NCBI GenBank assembly: GCA_963989385.1
Contig: OZ022500.1
Location: 23,760,460-23,824,459 of the forward strand
Origin: Ctena decussata
Taxonomy: Eukaryota; Mollusca; Bivalvia; Lucinida; Lucinidae
Length of the DNA: 64,000 nt
Direction: 5' to 3'
Shown here: positions 9,810-23,000 of the stretch, piece after piece
Layout of the letters: the number at the start of each line of letters is the position of its first letter
How positions within the stretch are numbered: position 1 is the stretch's first letter
Program-made: the position numbers and the translations under genes
The notes under the pieces: generated by a model
Told to the model about the DNA's origin: nothing
The model's input: only the letters and a program-made list of their open reading frames with translations
The model's database searches: none

Positions 9810-10461
9810 GAAATCTCAGTGTTTTACGTCCAAATGTACACGCGGTATCGATTTACCAGCGACACACGACATCGATTATTGATATGCGCGAGTAATTTAG
9901 ATGTGGTATTTAACGATTATTGATAAACACTGCACTGGAGCAAGATAAAGCGTCTTTAATTTCAAAAGCCATTAATGTTTGTACAAGATGCACATTAACA
10001 ATTGATAAAATGTTAGTGCAACAAATAATATTTACCGGCTGGGTTGAAATTTGTTGCTATTGTTCAGTAGCCTAGGGTTGTATAATTTTTAACTTTCCGT
10101 CCGTGTTTATCCATCTCCACTCGTATGTAAATTAACATTTGCGTTGAAGTTTTGCGAAAAGAAATCTTTTTCGTTTTTTTCCCCCTCAAGCGTGCTTAGG
10201 ACAAATTAGTATATAATGTAATGCAATGAAATGATAGTAGAGTGTCAGAGAGACAGAGAGTTCGACAGTCTGTTTTAAAACCATTAGTGAACCTAGTCAC
10301 ACCTGAGGTCTGGATTCATGCAAATTGCAATCAAAGATTCAGGAAATACAGCCAAACAAAAAATAAACTTGAAATACAAAACTTGATCCTCCATGGTATA
10401 AAGATTCTGTTTGTGACGTTATCATTACACCATCATCAGTCAACGAATCTTATCATATTTA
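9810..10461. other. Non-coding stretch
   Basis: May include the body of the preceding SINE. Nothing else recognised. Confidence 0.35.
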
Positions 10462-10511
<50 letters not shown>

Positions 10512-10512
10512 G
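10462..10512 (+). repeat. (TC)n microsatellite
   Basis: About 50 bases of TC repeat with one TTT interruption. Confidence 0.95.
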
Positions 10513-10673
10513 CAATCGCGTGGCATTCATGATAACCCTAGCTGTCTAGCAGCTAAGGCAGTGAAGACCTTGATCACATTTGGAGCGTCGTGTAAAACCT
10601 GTCTTCGGGCATATGCTACCTGTGCATGTTGAGACTGATATGCATGTTCGCTCCAGTAATTGTACAGTTTAGG

Positions 10674-10750
10674 AGCCCCGGTAGCTTAGTAGGTTAAGCG
10701 CTGGCCCACTGATATAGCGGTCCCGGGTTTGAGCACCGCTCGAAGCGGAA
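10674..10750 (+). mobile_element. tRNA-derived SINE head (SINE-a, second copy)
   Basis: TAGCTTAGTAGGTTAAGCGC and CCCGGGTTTGAGCACCGC match the copy at 9739 in both promoter boxes and in the GCTGGCC segment. The tail AAATCT is also shared. It differs at many positions, so the two are old and separate insertions. Confidence 0.7.
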
Positions 10751-11473
10751 ATCTTTTCAGCCGTGAGCGGGGTTTCTTTGCAAACAACCTTTCATTATCA
10801 CCATCCCTTCGGCCTTTTTGACTGAACTACTGTAAAAAAGGACGTAAAACTGCATCCATCCATTCATCCATCCATCTATTGTACCGTTCAATATAACATT
10901 GATTGGACTCGGAAAGATTAACTAAAATGGAGGGTGTAGGTGCAGTAAGAATAATTATAGTATAATTAATAATAATAGAACAGAAAAATAGAAAAAAAAA
11001 ACAGCATGGACCGTTGTACATATTGTTCTATTGGATGTCACGTCATGGCAATGGCCAGTTAATTTAAGCGGCTTACCTGTTGGTTGGTTGGTTGTTTTAG
11101 ATTTAACGGCCCTTTGAGACATTAAAACAGTCTTTGTCGGGCCATCTCCCAAAGAGAGGGAGAAAGAAGAGAGAAATGATAGACGAGAGAAAAAATGTCC
11201 AAACAACCCCACCCGCACCTACTGCAAGCACAGTAGGTTCTTGCCCTACTATTATCCAAATCAGAAGGACGCCCAGCACTGTAAGTTATACCCAGGACCA
11301 TCCCACCACCCAACCATCCCCTTACCTGTTGCTTAATGATAGCTTTTCGTCGTATATTTTTCAAATGTTGCTCTTAAAAATCGAATATGATGCTCAAAAT
11401 AATTTTGAAATTAAATGTAATTATGAGATAAATTTCCTTTTTTTTTCACACTGATAAAGTTTTTTCCGAAGTT
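10751..11473. other. Non-coding stretch with a short ATCC tract
   Basis: An (ATCC)n-like tract lies near 10853-10876. The overlapping short ORFs near 10955-11454 show low-complexity composition and no domain. Confidence 0.4.
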
Positions 11474-11574
11474 CATGGAAGTATGAACACAAAGGGTCCT
11501 GTGCAAAGTTAACGTGAACGCCCTTCGGGTGTCACTGACTTTGCACAGGACCAATTGTGTTCATACTTCCATGG
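11474..11574. repeat. Foldback hairpin of about 100 bp
   Basis: CATGGAAGTATGAACACAA followed by GGTCCTGTGCAAAGT is repeated inverted after a short centre. The arms are about 37 bases with few mismatches. It is probably a small inverted-repeat element; no target duplication identified. Confidence 0.75.
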
Positions 11575-13852
11575 ATACTGGAAAAATGAAATTCATTTCT
11601 TAAATGAATGAAGATTTACGTAATGGGTTACCGAGGATGGTAGAGCGATACTATGTGTCGCTTTGATACAAAAAAATGAAAACCGACAATATTATATACT
11701 GCTGTGTATCAGCAAAAGAAAGGAATGGCATGCATCTCTATCCTGGGCACACTTGACTATCATTACTATCAATAATCGATCGCACCTAACCTAATCGATT
11801 ATTATCATAAAGTAAAGTATGTGTAGAATTTTTCTCCACTGGAGATGCGCTCAGCAATACAGAACTGTATACAATTTGGTTCCAGAACATGGAGCCACGT
11901 GCATGGAGCACATGGGCGCTCTTAAGTTGCATGTTTCTCCGATCTATGAGAAGACTAATTAATGCTGGCATACTGAAACTCAAAAGAAAAAAGTGCATTC
12001 TGTGCAGCAGTTGAAACGAGTTTCAGTTCTTGTAAAACTATTGAGACTGACGGAACCGAAACTAGCTTATGCATAACAAAAACGCCCTATGTAACCGCTG
12101 TGACCTATATTGATAACCAGTACCTATATAGGTCGCGAGATCCCACGACACATTACTCCGCACCGGTACTACTATCAGTGAGGGATTTTACCCCACTACG
12201 CTCACTATTGCACAATATTAGAAAAATATGAAAGAAAATGATATAAAAAAGATGCCTGTCATTGAAAATAAAGATGAAAACTATAAATATTCAGTAGCTG
12301 AAATAACTTGTAAAGCTCTTCCCCCTCGCACAATATGTGACGGTGAGAACTATTTTCTTAAAGAGCACTTTCGGGTATCCCCTTATAATAATATGAAAGC
12401 CTGGAGTTAGAGTAGGAATAATCCAGTTTATCATCCCATCAGTGTAGAGTAAGTCGGAGAGTCAGAAATCAAAATAGCCACCAGCACAGATTTACCATCA
12501 CGAGGGCTGAATGTTAGAATAGAAACTAATGAACGTGTACAGTTATGATTAAGATGAACTAATGTTTACCGAGGATTAGGGAGTGTTAATGTGTTGTCTG
12601 TACTTTTCTTGCTATGATGACCCAGCACAACTTGGATGACATCGCGATCGGACATTTACGCGATACTTGCATTAGACTCTTTCACAGCCTTACAATATAA
12701 AATTTAATTAAGGACTGTACCTAACCACTGAAGCTCTTCAAATCCCCACCTCCCTCCAACAACTCATTGGCTCAGTTTCATCCACAGTGCTACGTCACAA
12801 AAGGCTTCTGCTTCTAATCTCTTCTTTTAATAGACAGCCGTATTATAAAAATACCTGTCTAGGAACTTCTCTAGTATTTGTTTACACAAAGAGTGATATA
12901 GATCTTTGTTATTGGTTCATTTCTATTAGTTATGGCATTCTTTTACCAAGTAACATGAAAACCCCGAGCATTAGGACAGTTAGGTATTAGCAAACAGTGC
13001 AGACCCAGATCAGACTTAAGGAATAGTCTGAATGGGTCTACATCGTTTGCCATTCTGTCTGCATTTTTTTATGCATTACTGCATCATGCACGTGGCATCA
13101 TGAAATCAAACTGTTCCATTTTTAAGTTAATTACATAAATATTTTAGGTTTTTATAAGATTTTACTGCTCCTTGCAGGAATGTACCAGTTAATTCCCTAC
13201 ACATATATATTGGAACACCTTAACCTTTTACAGTTGTCATCACAATGTGAACAAGTTTATTTTACTATCCGTGTAACTGTTGAAAACCTTCATTAGAGAA
13301 TGTGATAAAATGTGCAGACCCTGATGAAAAGGCTTCTCTAGGATGTGTGCCTACCAGTCTATCACTCTCCCCTTTATTTACTTCCAAATAGTAGAAGTAA
13401 TTATGTGTATTTGATATGTGTGCTTATCAGATTTTAACAGCTGTTTGCTGGGGAAAGTGAAGTACTGCTACCATACTTGTTCTGTCCCAATTATCAGAGT
13501 CATTAAAAACAAGGTCAGTATTATCAGGAGAGTGGCTTACATATCGGGAAAGCCTTTTTTTTTTTTCCTTTTTCCATTTACGCCTTAACCCCAGAAGGGG
13601 ACACAGACGGTGTACTGTTGTACACTCCGGTGTTGCAGGATGAAAGCCTACATATAGCCATGTAGCTATAGTAGGGATCTTTAACCTGCACAGGGGATGA
13701 CTCTCCCTGCACAGGGGGCCTCCAGTTAACGTTTCTATATGCAAGCTATTTATAATTTATCCAGCAGACAGCTGTTCAAGGTGAAGTGACTCTGAAGCTG
13801 ACCTAGTATCAGATTTTCTGATAGTAAAACTTTGGTTTGGTACCGTCTAATA
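11575..13852. other. Non-coding stretch upstream of NAT9
   Basis: Mostly unremarkable. A hairpin related to the MITE-2 core (GCAAACAGTGCAGACCCAGA and its partner) lies near 12990-13055. The 60-codon ORF at 12228-12410 has no recognisable domain. A T-rich tract lies near 13556. Confidence 0.4.
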
Positions 13853-13887
13853 TCTGCCTAACAGATATAGCAGTGGAACAGTCTATA
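13853..13887. repeat. Inverted copy of the 35-bp repeat at 6996-7030
   Basis: Exact inverse of the left copy. It ends 69 bases before the NAT9 start codon, within the likely promoter or 5' untranslated region. Confidence 0.7.
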
Positions 13888-13956
13888 CTTGCATCACTCG
13901 GAATTGTATGCCGAATGCGCTAATAGATAACAAGTTCGAGCTTCCTGAAACTTACA

Positions 13957-14033
13957 ATGAAACTGAACAAGAACACACAAATCATCAGTTCTCTTGTAAC
14001 ACTTGTACCATACGAAGCTAAGCATGTCCCCAG
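13957..14033 (+). CDS. NAT9: NAT9 exon 1 (coding part)
   Basis: Encodes residues 1-25, starting MKLNKNTQ and ending in LVPYEAKHVP, the conserved first strand of the fold. It ends two bases into an arginine codon, followed by the donor GTAAAA. The 5' untranslated part was not delimited. Confidence 0.93.
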
Positions 14034-17000
14034 GTAAAAAAGTATTGAAAAGTGTGTGGATTATCATGTAGGCTTCGATTTTGATATACAGATAAGCGAA
14101 TGAAAGCGTCAGGCACTTGAAACATTTTCCCTGCCCACTGCGGCACTGGCACTGGCACTGATCAATAGTTGAGATGACAGGAGGACATACAAATGATTTA
14201 TTATACTGCTAATAAATCCGTATGTTATCCCACCTCATGTCATGAATAGATGTAACTCGATTTTATCTATTTATTGGTTTAACTTTACGGTCTTTAGAAA
14301 GTGAAGGACAAAATTATACTCTGAAAAGAGGGTGTAGCAGTGCAGGCAGTATATATAGAAAGAAAGAAAAAGAAAATGATAAAGAAAGAAATGGAGAAAG
14401 ATACCCTAAGGTGCAATTTAGTTGCTCTGATGTCACACCCCACTGACATATAAGTGATCACATGCAAAAGGATTTCAGTTATAGACCACAGACACTTGGG
14501 GTCAGTAGGTGCATTTGGTCGAAAATTGATCTCCTGCAGCTTTTTTCTCACTTATTTTTACAATTTAGTATACCTGAACACCTCCTTAACTGAGATAAAT
14601 GGTTTGGTCATGTATAGAAAACGTTTGCAATTATCGATATTTGCTCCCTTGGCTTTTTTAAGTCTGTGTCTGTGTCTGGATCCGCCACTGGTTATATAGT
14701 ACCACACCTGTCTTTAATTTGTCTGCCAGACATTCCTAAATGGCAATTTAAGCCGTTTAATATTTATTCTATATAGATCTAGATATCTGATTTACTGATT
14801 CAGTATATTAATATAAAACATATCTGATATAAAAGTTTATATATAAGATATCTGTTATAAGTTAAATATCTTATATGTCAAATAAGATATCTTTCATGTC
14901 AATTATTAATTGAAGATACGTATATAGGATATCTTATATATATATATATACGGATTAAAGATATTTACTCTTTTGGACTAAATCAGATCTATTTTATTTA
15001 CTGATAAATATTGGATATAAGATATCTAATATAATATATCTAATATAAGAAATAGTTAAGATATCTGCTATTTTTATCACATTTAGCTGGGGGTTTTTCT
15101 TGGTTCCAAATCTAAAGAGGTCCCATATGCAGAAAATTAAGGGCCTAAGTTCTCTTATTGGTCTGAAATATTTCTTTAATTTTTTTGTCTATTAAGTTGC
15201 TACATAAATTTGAAAATAGCTATTCTGTTATATATTCTGAGAGTACATAGCTTATATTTGATCCTTCAATTATATCCAGTTATTGCAACCATTTCTGACA
15301 ACAGAATTCATTGCCTCCAGTTCATGCTCTGTTCTAACTGTGGTCCCTAGTTTTTTTTTTTGTTTTTTTTTATGGGAGTCCCAGTAATGATTTTGGAAGT
15401 AAAGGATGCAGAATCTTGGGTCATGGAAAATCCTGGATATCATATTTAATTTTGCATTCAGAAATGTAATTTGTATATAGGATATCTTAATATTTGATAT
15501 AAAAGATATCTGCTAAATGTAGGGTATGAGATTCACCCTAGCAGATATTCATTTGGATAAATAAGATATATAGCACATAAGGTATCTATATTAATATATG
15601 ATATTTAACAGATCTGTAAGGTGTCTTATATGGTAAATAAAATCATGCGGAACTAGTTAAAATATACAGAATATAAGATATCAACTATAACACATAGCCC
15701 TGGTGTCTGAAATGATATACATGTTCAGTAGGATTAGAACGAAAGCGTATACATGCTTATTTAGTTCTAAATTTGTATATCAGATATCCTATATCCTATT
15801 GTAGATATATCTGATATAATATAATGAGATATCTATTTTATAATAGATGTGAAAATGGCAAACCTGTACTAACAATATACCAATGAACAGTCAAGAAAGT
15901 GACAGGACGCACAGGCAAGGTCACTCATATTTCAATAATTTTATACAGCTTGTCCTTTAAAGCCTTTGAGCGGATTAAAGCCAAATTTAGTATGGGGCCT
16001 CCATGGGTTGAAGCAAGTATGTTTCAATGGTTATGATCACATGATCGGGATGGTCTTCATGCCCAATTGCCCATATGTGGTGAAAACCATGATCATCCAA
16101 GATGGCTGCCTGCTAACATAATCACATTAGTTCAGAAGCCTGCATCATCATACATCAACCCTGGTGAGCGATTCAGGCTGTTTTGGTCGTCTTGTGATAG
16201 GGATGACATATACATGACTATTGAAAGTCAGGGCTGTATATCAAGCATCTTTATTTGATTCTGGGTAAGTTTTGTGATTCTCCATACAAACATATGTTGT
16301 GACCCCTCTTAGAACCAACCACCTGGTAGAAATGCCAAAATATCGTCAGTTAAGTGAAATGGGTATAAAGCAATTCTTCAATTCCTAGGTGTGGTCAACT
16401 CTTAAAGGAAAGAATTTACTCTTTTAGGAGCAAATTCTTTCTTTTAAGAGTTGACTCTTTTTGGAAGAGCTTCGTCGTCCAGGGAAGCAAATAGGAAGTC
16501 TCTAAAGTTGTTCCCCCTTTTTAAAAATGGCAGAAAGATGGTGATGTACCCATATACCTCAGTAATCACTGCCATATGTACAGCACTGAAAAATCATTTA
16601 CTACTCTTCATATCTACTGCACTGTTAATTTCACATCTGAGCCGCAACATGACAAAACAAACAAAGTGGAGTGTGTGCTCAGTGAAGACTCAGATCAGCC
16701 TGGGCATCTGCCCAGTCTGATTAGAGTCTTTACTGTCAGCATTGAGGTAGCTTAGACATCAAGGTGAACCTTTAGAGCACAGCAAAGACTCTGATCAGAC
16801 AGGGTAGATGCCCAGGCTGATCTGAGTTGTTAATGAGCCCACATGCCTATTTGTTTGTTTTATCTTATCACAGCTCATTTCTTATCTCAGGTATCATGAG
16901 TGGATGAAGTCCAAGGAACTCCAAATATTAACAGCATCAGAGCCGCTGACATTGGAAGAGGAGTATAAGATGCAACAGTCATGGCGAGAAGATGAAGACA

Positions 17001-20000
17001 GTAGGTAGCTGTTATGCAGTCAACTCTAGATATCTCGAACACTGATGGTTCAAAGCCCTCCTATATCAAAGGATAATGTTTGGACACATTTCCTATTTTT
17101 ATTGACCTTTCAAATCCTGTTATCTCAAACTACTGATATTTCAAAGTAAATTTTCTGGGACCAGAAAATTTACTTTGAGATATCAGTGGTTTGGAATGAA
17201 CTTCTAATATGAGATACCGAGAGTTGACTGTATTACAAAAGTTTCAGGTAAGATCATGCAGTTTTTAGTGCCCCTTGGCAAAGCTAAGGAGGGCATATGC
17301 TATACCCTTGACGTCTTTTTCATTTGGATAATCCTTTAGCTTTTGCATTAGTGTTACTGTTAGCGTCCTCTTCTGCGTCTGTGATCAGGTTAACCTATGT
17401 TAATGATTTCTCACAAACTTTAACAGCTACAATTATTTTATAACTGAATATACATCCCTATGACTACAGCAGCTGCATCGTAAAATCATATGTCCTTGAC
17501 CAATATGTTATGGTTGACTGACCAATTAGTGGAACCATTTTCAACGTTAAATTATTGGAATACAGTTCTTTTTTTACAGTGCTGGAAACTCACAAGATTA
17601 ATGTGGTGGCCCAAAAGCTTACAAGCCAAACTTTCAGTGGCCCAAATGTCCGCTAGCTAAAGATCCCAATTGATTGCCAGAAAGATAAATTTGGGCCACT
17701 AAAGTTCTCATTTTCAAGATTTCTGGTTGCCCAGACAAAAATTAGGCACATTTGACTATCAGGCCACTGGAGGTTTCCAGCACTGCTGTATTCTTAAATT
17801 ATATGACTTTGTGCTAGTAATGTGTGTTTCCTGATTTTCTTTCAGAGTGCACTTTTATAATTCTTGATGGACAGCCTCAACAAAGATCGTGTGAATCTGA
17901 AATTGGTGAGTAAAAATGCAACAGCATTCTGATTTACGTAACTTTTATAGATTAGACCATAAAAGGTATTAAATGCATGTATCACAAGGTTCATATGAGC
18001 CACGACACGACAAAACCAACAAAGTGGTTGTGCACCCAGCAAAGGCTCAGATCAGCCTGGGCAGCTGCCCAGTCTGACCAGAGTCTTCACTGTCTGCATG
18101 GAGGTAGCTTAGACCCTTAGCTACCCTTTAAGCGCTTAGCGAAGAGTCTGATCAGACTGGGCGGATGCCCAGGCTGATTTGAGTCTTCGCTGGGCACACA
18201 GCCTCTTTGTTGGTTTTCTCGTGTCGTGGCTCATATCTCAGTTGCTGTATTTCTTTATTAGATATTAGTTGATACCATTTAAACCCTGCTGCTGACCTAG
18301 GGTCAAGGTCACAGATTGTGTAATCCCCCAGGAGCAAATTCTGTCTTTTAAGTGTAGACCCCACTATGAAGGGAGGCAAAATGAAATTGGCAGAGTTGCT
18401 CCCCTTGAAAGTGTACCCATTCAAATTAAAGTTGAAAATTTTCCTGTATTTAGCACACAAGCACCTATGGTGAGATCTCACTAAAAACTACAGTGTACAT
18501 CATACACCTGCTCATAATCCATGATTTTGTGAAGTTTTCACTTGTTTGACTGTCATTACAGAGCTCCATATCCAAAATCCTACGTGCCACAAAAATGTTT
18601 AGTGAAAATTTTGCATTATAATGAGTAGCAGCATAATAAGGCTGCACGATAGATGTCTTTTCTGGCACTCTGCAAAATACAGTTGGGATATAAGTGGTGG
18701 AAACGTACTGTGATAATTCAGCAATAAGGCGGGCCTCTTCCTTTCTAAAATGACCCCCAATAACCAAATCTGTTTTGTGTAAATCTGCTATAAGATGGGG
18801 TTTCTCCATCCAAAACAACTCAAAAAATCTAGATCTGTCTTATAAGACAGATCAAGATATTTTGGGATTGTTTTGCAGGAAGGAAACCTGGGCCTTATAA
18901 CAGAACAATTATGGTATCTCTTAAAGATTTTGTTTTTGACTTTCTATTGTTAGACTCAATGATAGGTGACGTTAATTTGTTCCTAAATAATCCTGATGAT
19001 AAGACAACAGCAGAAGTGGAGATAATGATAGCAGGTAAATGAGGGGCATTAGATATAAATTAACAATTAATGCAAATTAAATTTTGTTACTTAAGACTCT
19101 GCCATGGATTATGAGTTTAGAGCATTTAACCTTCAGTCAACATTACAAGACAAAAACTAAGAGAAAGAGTCAACTTTGTACAGTTAACAAAAGCTTCATA
19201 TTCAGATAATGGAATGTCATCAAGAATGTTGTTCAGATTCAGACCATGGAATGTCATGTTGCATTGTCATTGAGTAGGAAGTCCAAAGTCATAAGCTGGA
19301 GGATGGATTTTGGAGGGTTCCTAGGCTTAAACTACATACTTTTTTGTACTGGGAGACTTTAAGACAATCTTGTTCATCCATTGCAAATATTGAGTTGTAG
19401 ACATCTGTGAATTTGCTTGTAGGCATATACCATACTGGTGCTTCATGTCATTTTCAGAGCCCGGAGCAAGAGGGAAAGGCCGTGGAAAAGAAGCCTTATG
19501 CTGTATGATGAAATATGGTAACTACCTTAATTACACTAAATATTTGAATACCTTAGCTAGTAAACTTACCGTATTAATCCAGTTAAACACCCTGGCGACA
19601 TTGCATTTTACAACAGGGGGGCATTATTTAGAGCTTAAAATGTAATAAATCAGCAATTGCAAAAATACCTCTAATAGTACTAAGGTAATAGGTATGCTCA
19701 GAGGAAGCAACTCTACTATTTTTGCCTCCCTTCTCAGTAGGGGTCAGCTCTTAAAAAATTGCTCCTGTAGGAGCAAATTTTTTCCTTTCAGAAAGGACCC
19801 CATTTCAAAGTGCTACCTCATCCACAGATTCGGAAGCAAAGTGGAAATTCATGCAAGTTGATATAACATTATTTTCTGAAAAAAACAGAGGTAGTTTATT
19901 AGAGCAGGGGCATTTGTTAGGTTTAGTATGGTATTTATCCTAAAAAAAATAACAAACAGAAAGAAATCTGCAAACAGAGCGTACCATTTCAAGAGCGGTC

Positions 20001-23000
20001 AAGTCTGAGTTGACAGTGTTGGTTGAAATACTTAAGGTCATTATGCTATTCTGTGGTAAGTTTTGCAGACCTAGATGAGATGGCTCATAATGACATGGCT
20101 CTTCCTTGTTAGCTGTTCCTGTGATACTATAATTGAGCCGCGACACGGGTTAACCAACAAAGTGGCATGTGCGCCCGGAAAAGACACAAATCAGCCTGGG
20201 CATCTGCCTAGTCTGATCAGAGTCTTAGCTGTGTGCTTAAAGGTTAGCTAAGGGTCTAAGCTTGCTCCACCAGGACAGCAAAGACTGTTATCAGACTGGG
20301 CAGATGCCCAGACTGATCTGAGTCCGCTGGGCACACTTTCACTTTGCTGGTTTTGTCGTGTTGCGGCCACTTTGTTTTGTGAAAGACAGAGTGCCGGATT
20401 GGGTATTAGATTATAAGCTGGTTGTGGCCCATTGACTCAGAGGTAGTTCTAATGAGGGGGTCCCATCATGTTTCAGTGAAGGAATAAGGAAAATTATCCT
20501 GGGAGCCAAATTGTGATTTCCAACAATGTGGCAATTTTGTCATGTGATATTCAGATCATCTTCCTTATTCACACAGGGTAACAAAGACCTAGCTGTTGGC
20601 TGTATTGCTTGGGACACTTCCATAGGCGACTGATGTGACAAGCCAAGGCTCTGATCAGACTGCATTTATGAGCAGTCTGCTCAAAGTCTTTGCTTGTCAC
20701 CAGGGCCATGTTGGAAATCGCATGATGTGGCTACTAGGTTTATCAAGTCTATGAAGACACCCTGCTTGTAAATTTGGATTTTTTCTGGAAATGTATGATG
20801 AAAGATTAATTTTAAATATCCAAGCATGACAGGATTAAAAGGTCAATAGTCTTATAAGGTGAATGGGTACACTTTCAGGGGAAGCAACTCTACAATTTTC
20901 TCTTTTGCTTCTCTTCTATATAGGGTCTACTATTGAAGGAGCAAATTGCTTCCTTTAAGGATATTCCCTATTTTGAAAGGGCTTCCTCTTCGAGGGAAAC
21001 AAACAGTAAGATATAAAAGTTGTCTCCCTTTGAAAAAGTGGCAGGTACACCTTTATCATATAAGCTACAATGAATGTTTGATATTTCTTTTTATCATATA
21101 CTTTCACTAATATTGCCCTTGATACTAGGTATTTGGCCCAACCATTATAGCCCTGTCAGAAAGCGCTGTCCAGCCCTGTTGTCCAAAAGTCACGTGTAGG
21201 GCCGAGATCACCTCACGTGTAGGGCGGGACAGAAATTTCTCAGCCCTGGTATCAGCCCTCATTTTTGGCGCCAACGTCAAGCATTGTCGCCGACCTCATC
21301 AAAACAATTCAGCGAGCTAAAAGACGTCTTCTGCCATGTTTTATTGCCGCACGTCAAAGGTTGAAAGTGGACACGCAGAGATCTGTAGTTTGTTCTAATA
21401 TCAGAAAACCATTCTCAGTAAGTTTTATTTGTAATTTTAGCCATTTATGATTAAACTACCTAACAGTTTTGTTGTGTTTAGCTTACTTGATTTTATGCTC
21501 AGTTGTACTTCCAGCTGGAAGAAAAATGGCGGCACGACTAACCATCCATGATCTTCCGACTCAACCATCTTCATGTTATTTCATCCAATAAAAAGATAAA
21601 GAGAAAAACAGATAAAATTTATTGGAACAAAAAGTATTGCAATATTTCTTACAAAAGTTCAATATCTATAAGAAAGTATATGATAAAAAGATCATAACAC
21701 GGTTGTTTCGATCCCAGCCCTGATCTCAGCCCTCGGACCATATCAGCCCTCGCCTTCGGGCTTGGGCCGATACGGTCAACTCGGGCTGAGATCAGGGCTG
21801 GGATCAAAACAACCGTGTAATAATCTCTATATATTTTTTTCTAGGAATAGAAGAACTGAGCCTTAAACATTTTACAGCGAAGATTGGCTATAGTAACCAG
21901 TCTAGTCTTAACCTATTTTCTAAGTTGGGATTTAAGGAGGTGAGACTTTCCATGTTTTTCTTGTTTTCAATTCAGTTAGAAGTAGTCTTCTTCTTTACTG
22001 CGAATTATCCTGATTTAATAGATGGTAGAGGTAGGTTGGAAAAAATTATTTCACATCTGCGAAGTGAGAGTGAAACATTTTCTTATCTGACTGACATTCC
22101 TTCTGTTAATCACTATTATTCATGGTCAGGAAAAAAAGTTTTGATTTAAACAGGATTGAAAACATTAAAAGTTGAGAACAATTTAATGTGTGTAAGCTTT
22201 CAGAAACTTAACAGGTATGGGTAGCATTTTCTTTTACAGTTGCCTAGGGGAACAGATTTGGCCTAGCCCAAAAGAAAAATGTCAGGGCTAACCCAAGGTC
22301 ATCATTCGAACAAACTTGATGATAGTACTGGAGTAGTATCCAATTCTCTATACGAGCCGCAACGAGAGAAAACCAACAAAGTGGTTGTGCACGCAGCACA
22401 GACTTAGATCAGCCTGGGCATCCGTCCAGTCTAGTCAGACTTAAAGGGAAGCTAAGTGTCTAAGCTACCTCCATGCAGACAGCGAAGACTGATCAGATCT
22501 GAGTCTGCACTGGGTGCACAACCACTTTCAAAAAATTGTTGGTTTTCTTGTGTTGCAGCTCATACTAAGTTTCAAAGCCATTGTTCTTTTGTTTGGTTAT
22601 GAAGAAAAAGTTTTTAAAGATGTTTAACATATGTGACAGTGCCTGAGATTTTGAGCCTTGTGGAGGTGCGACGTTGACGTCACGAAACGTGAAATGAAAG
22701 TGACGTCATAAAATTTGCACGTAAAGTTAATTGTATTTCCGCGCACTGACTACTAAATTTCAAAGCGTCTCCTGAAAAGAGTGTTTCAACATTTCTATCG
22801 GCGTGTTTAATTTTCTTCATCTACACTCTTTTAAGAATGTTTGCATTATAGATCTTTGCAAAAGAGATGTCGCGAACCAGAGTTATAACGGTTTATCCAG
22901 CTAGATGTAAATTATATCCAATCATTGTAACGAAAACAAAAAATTGGATGGGTTTGAATTTCGTTTGCTTATGCGGTAAACCTTGGCGCTATGTCTACGT

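Noticed and set aside
10955..11454. Overlapping ORFs of 64-106 codons on both strands
   Set aside because: Low-complexity composition, no domains, and no splice or codon signals.
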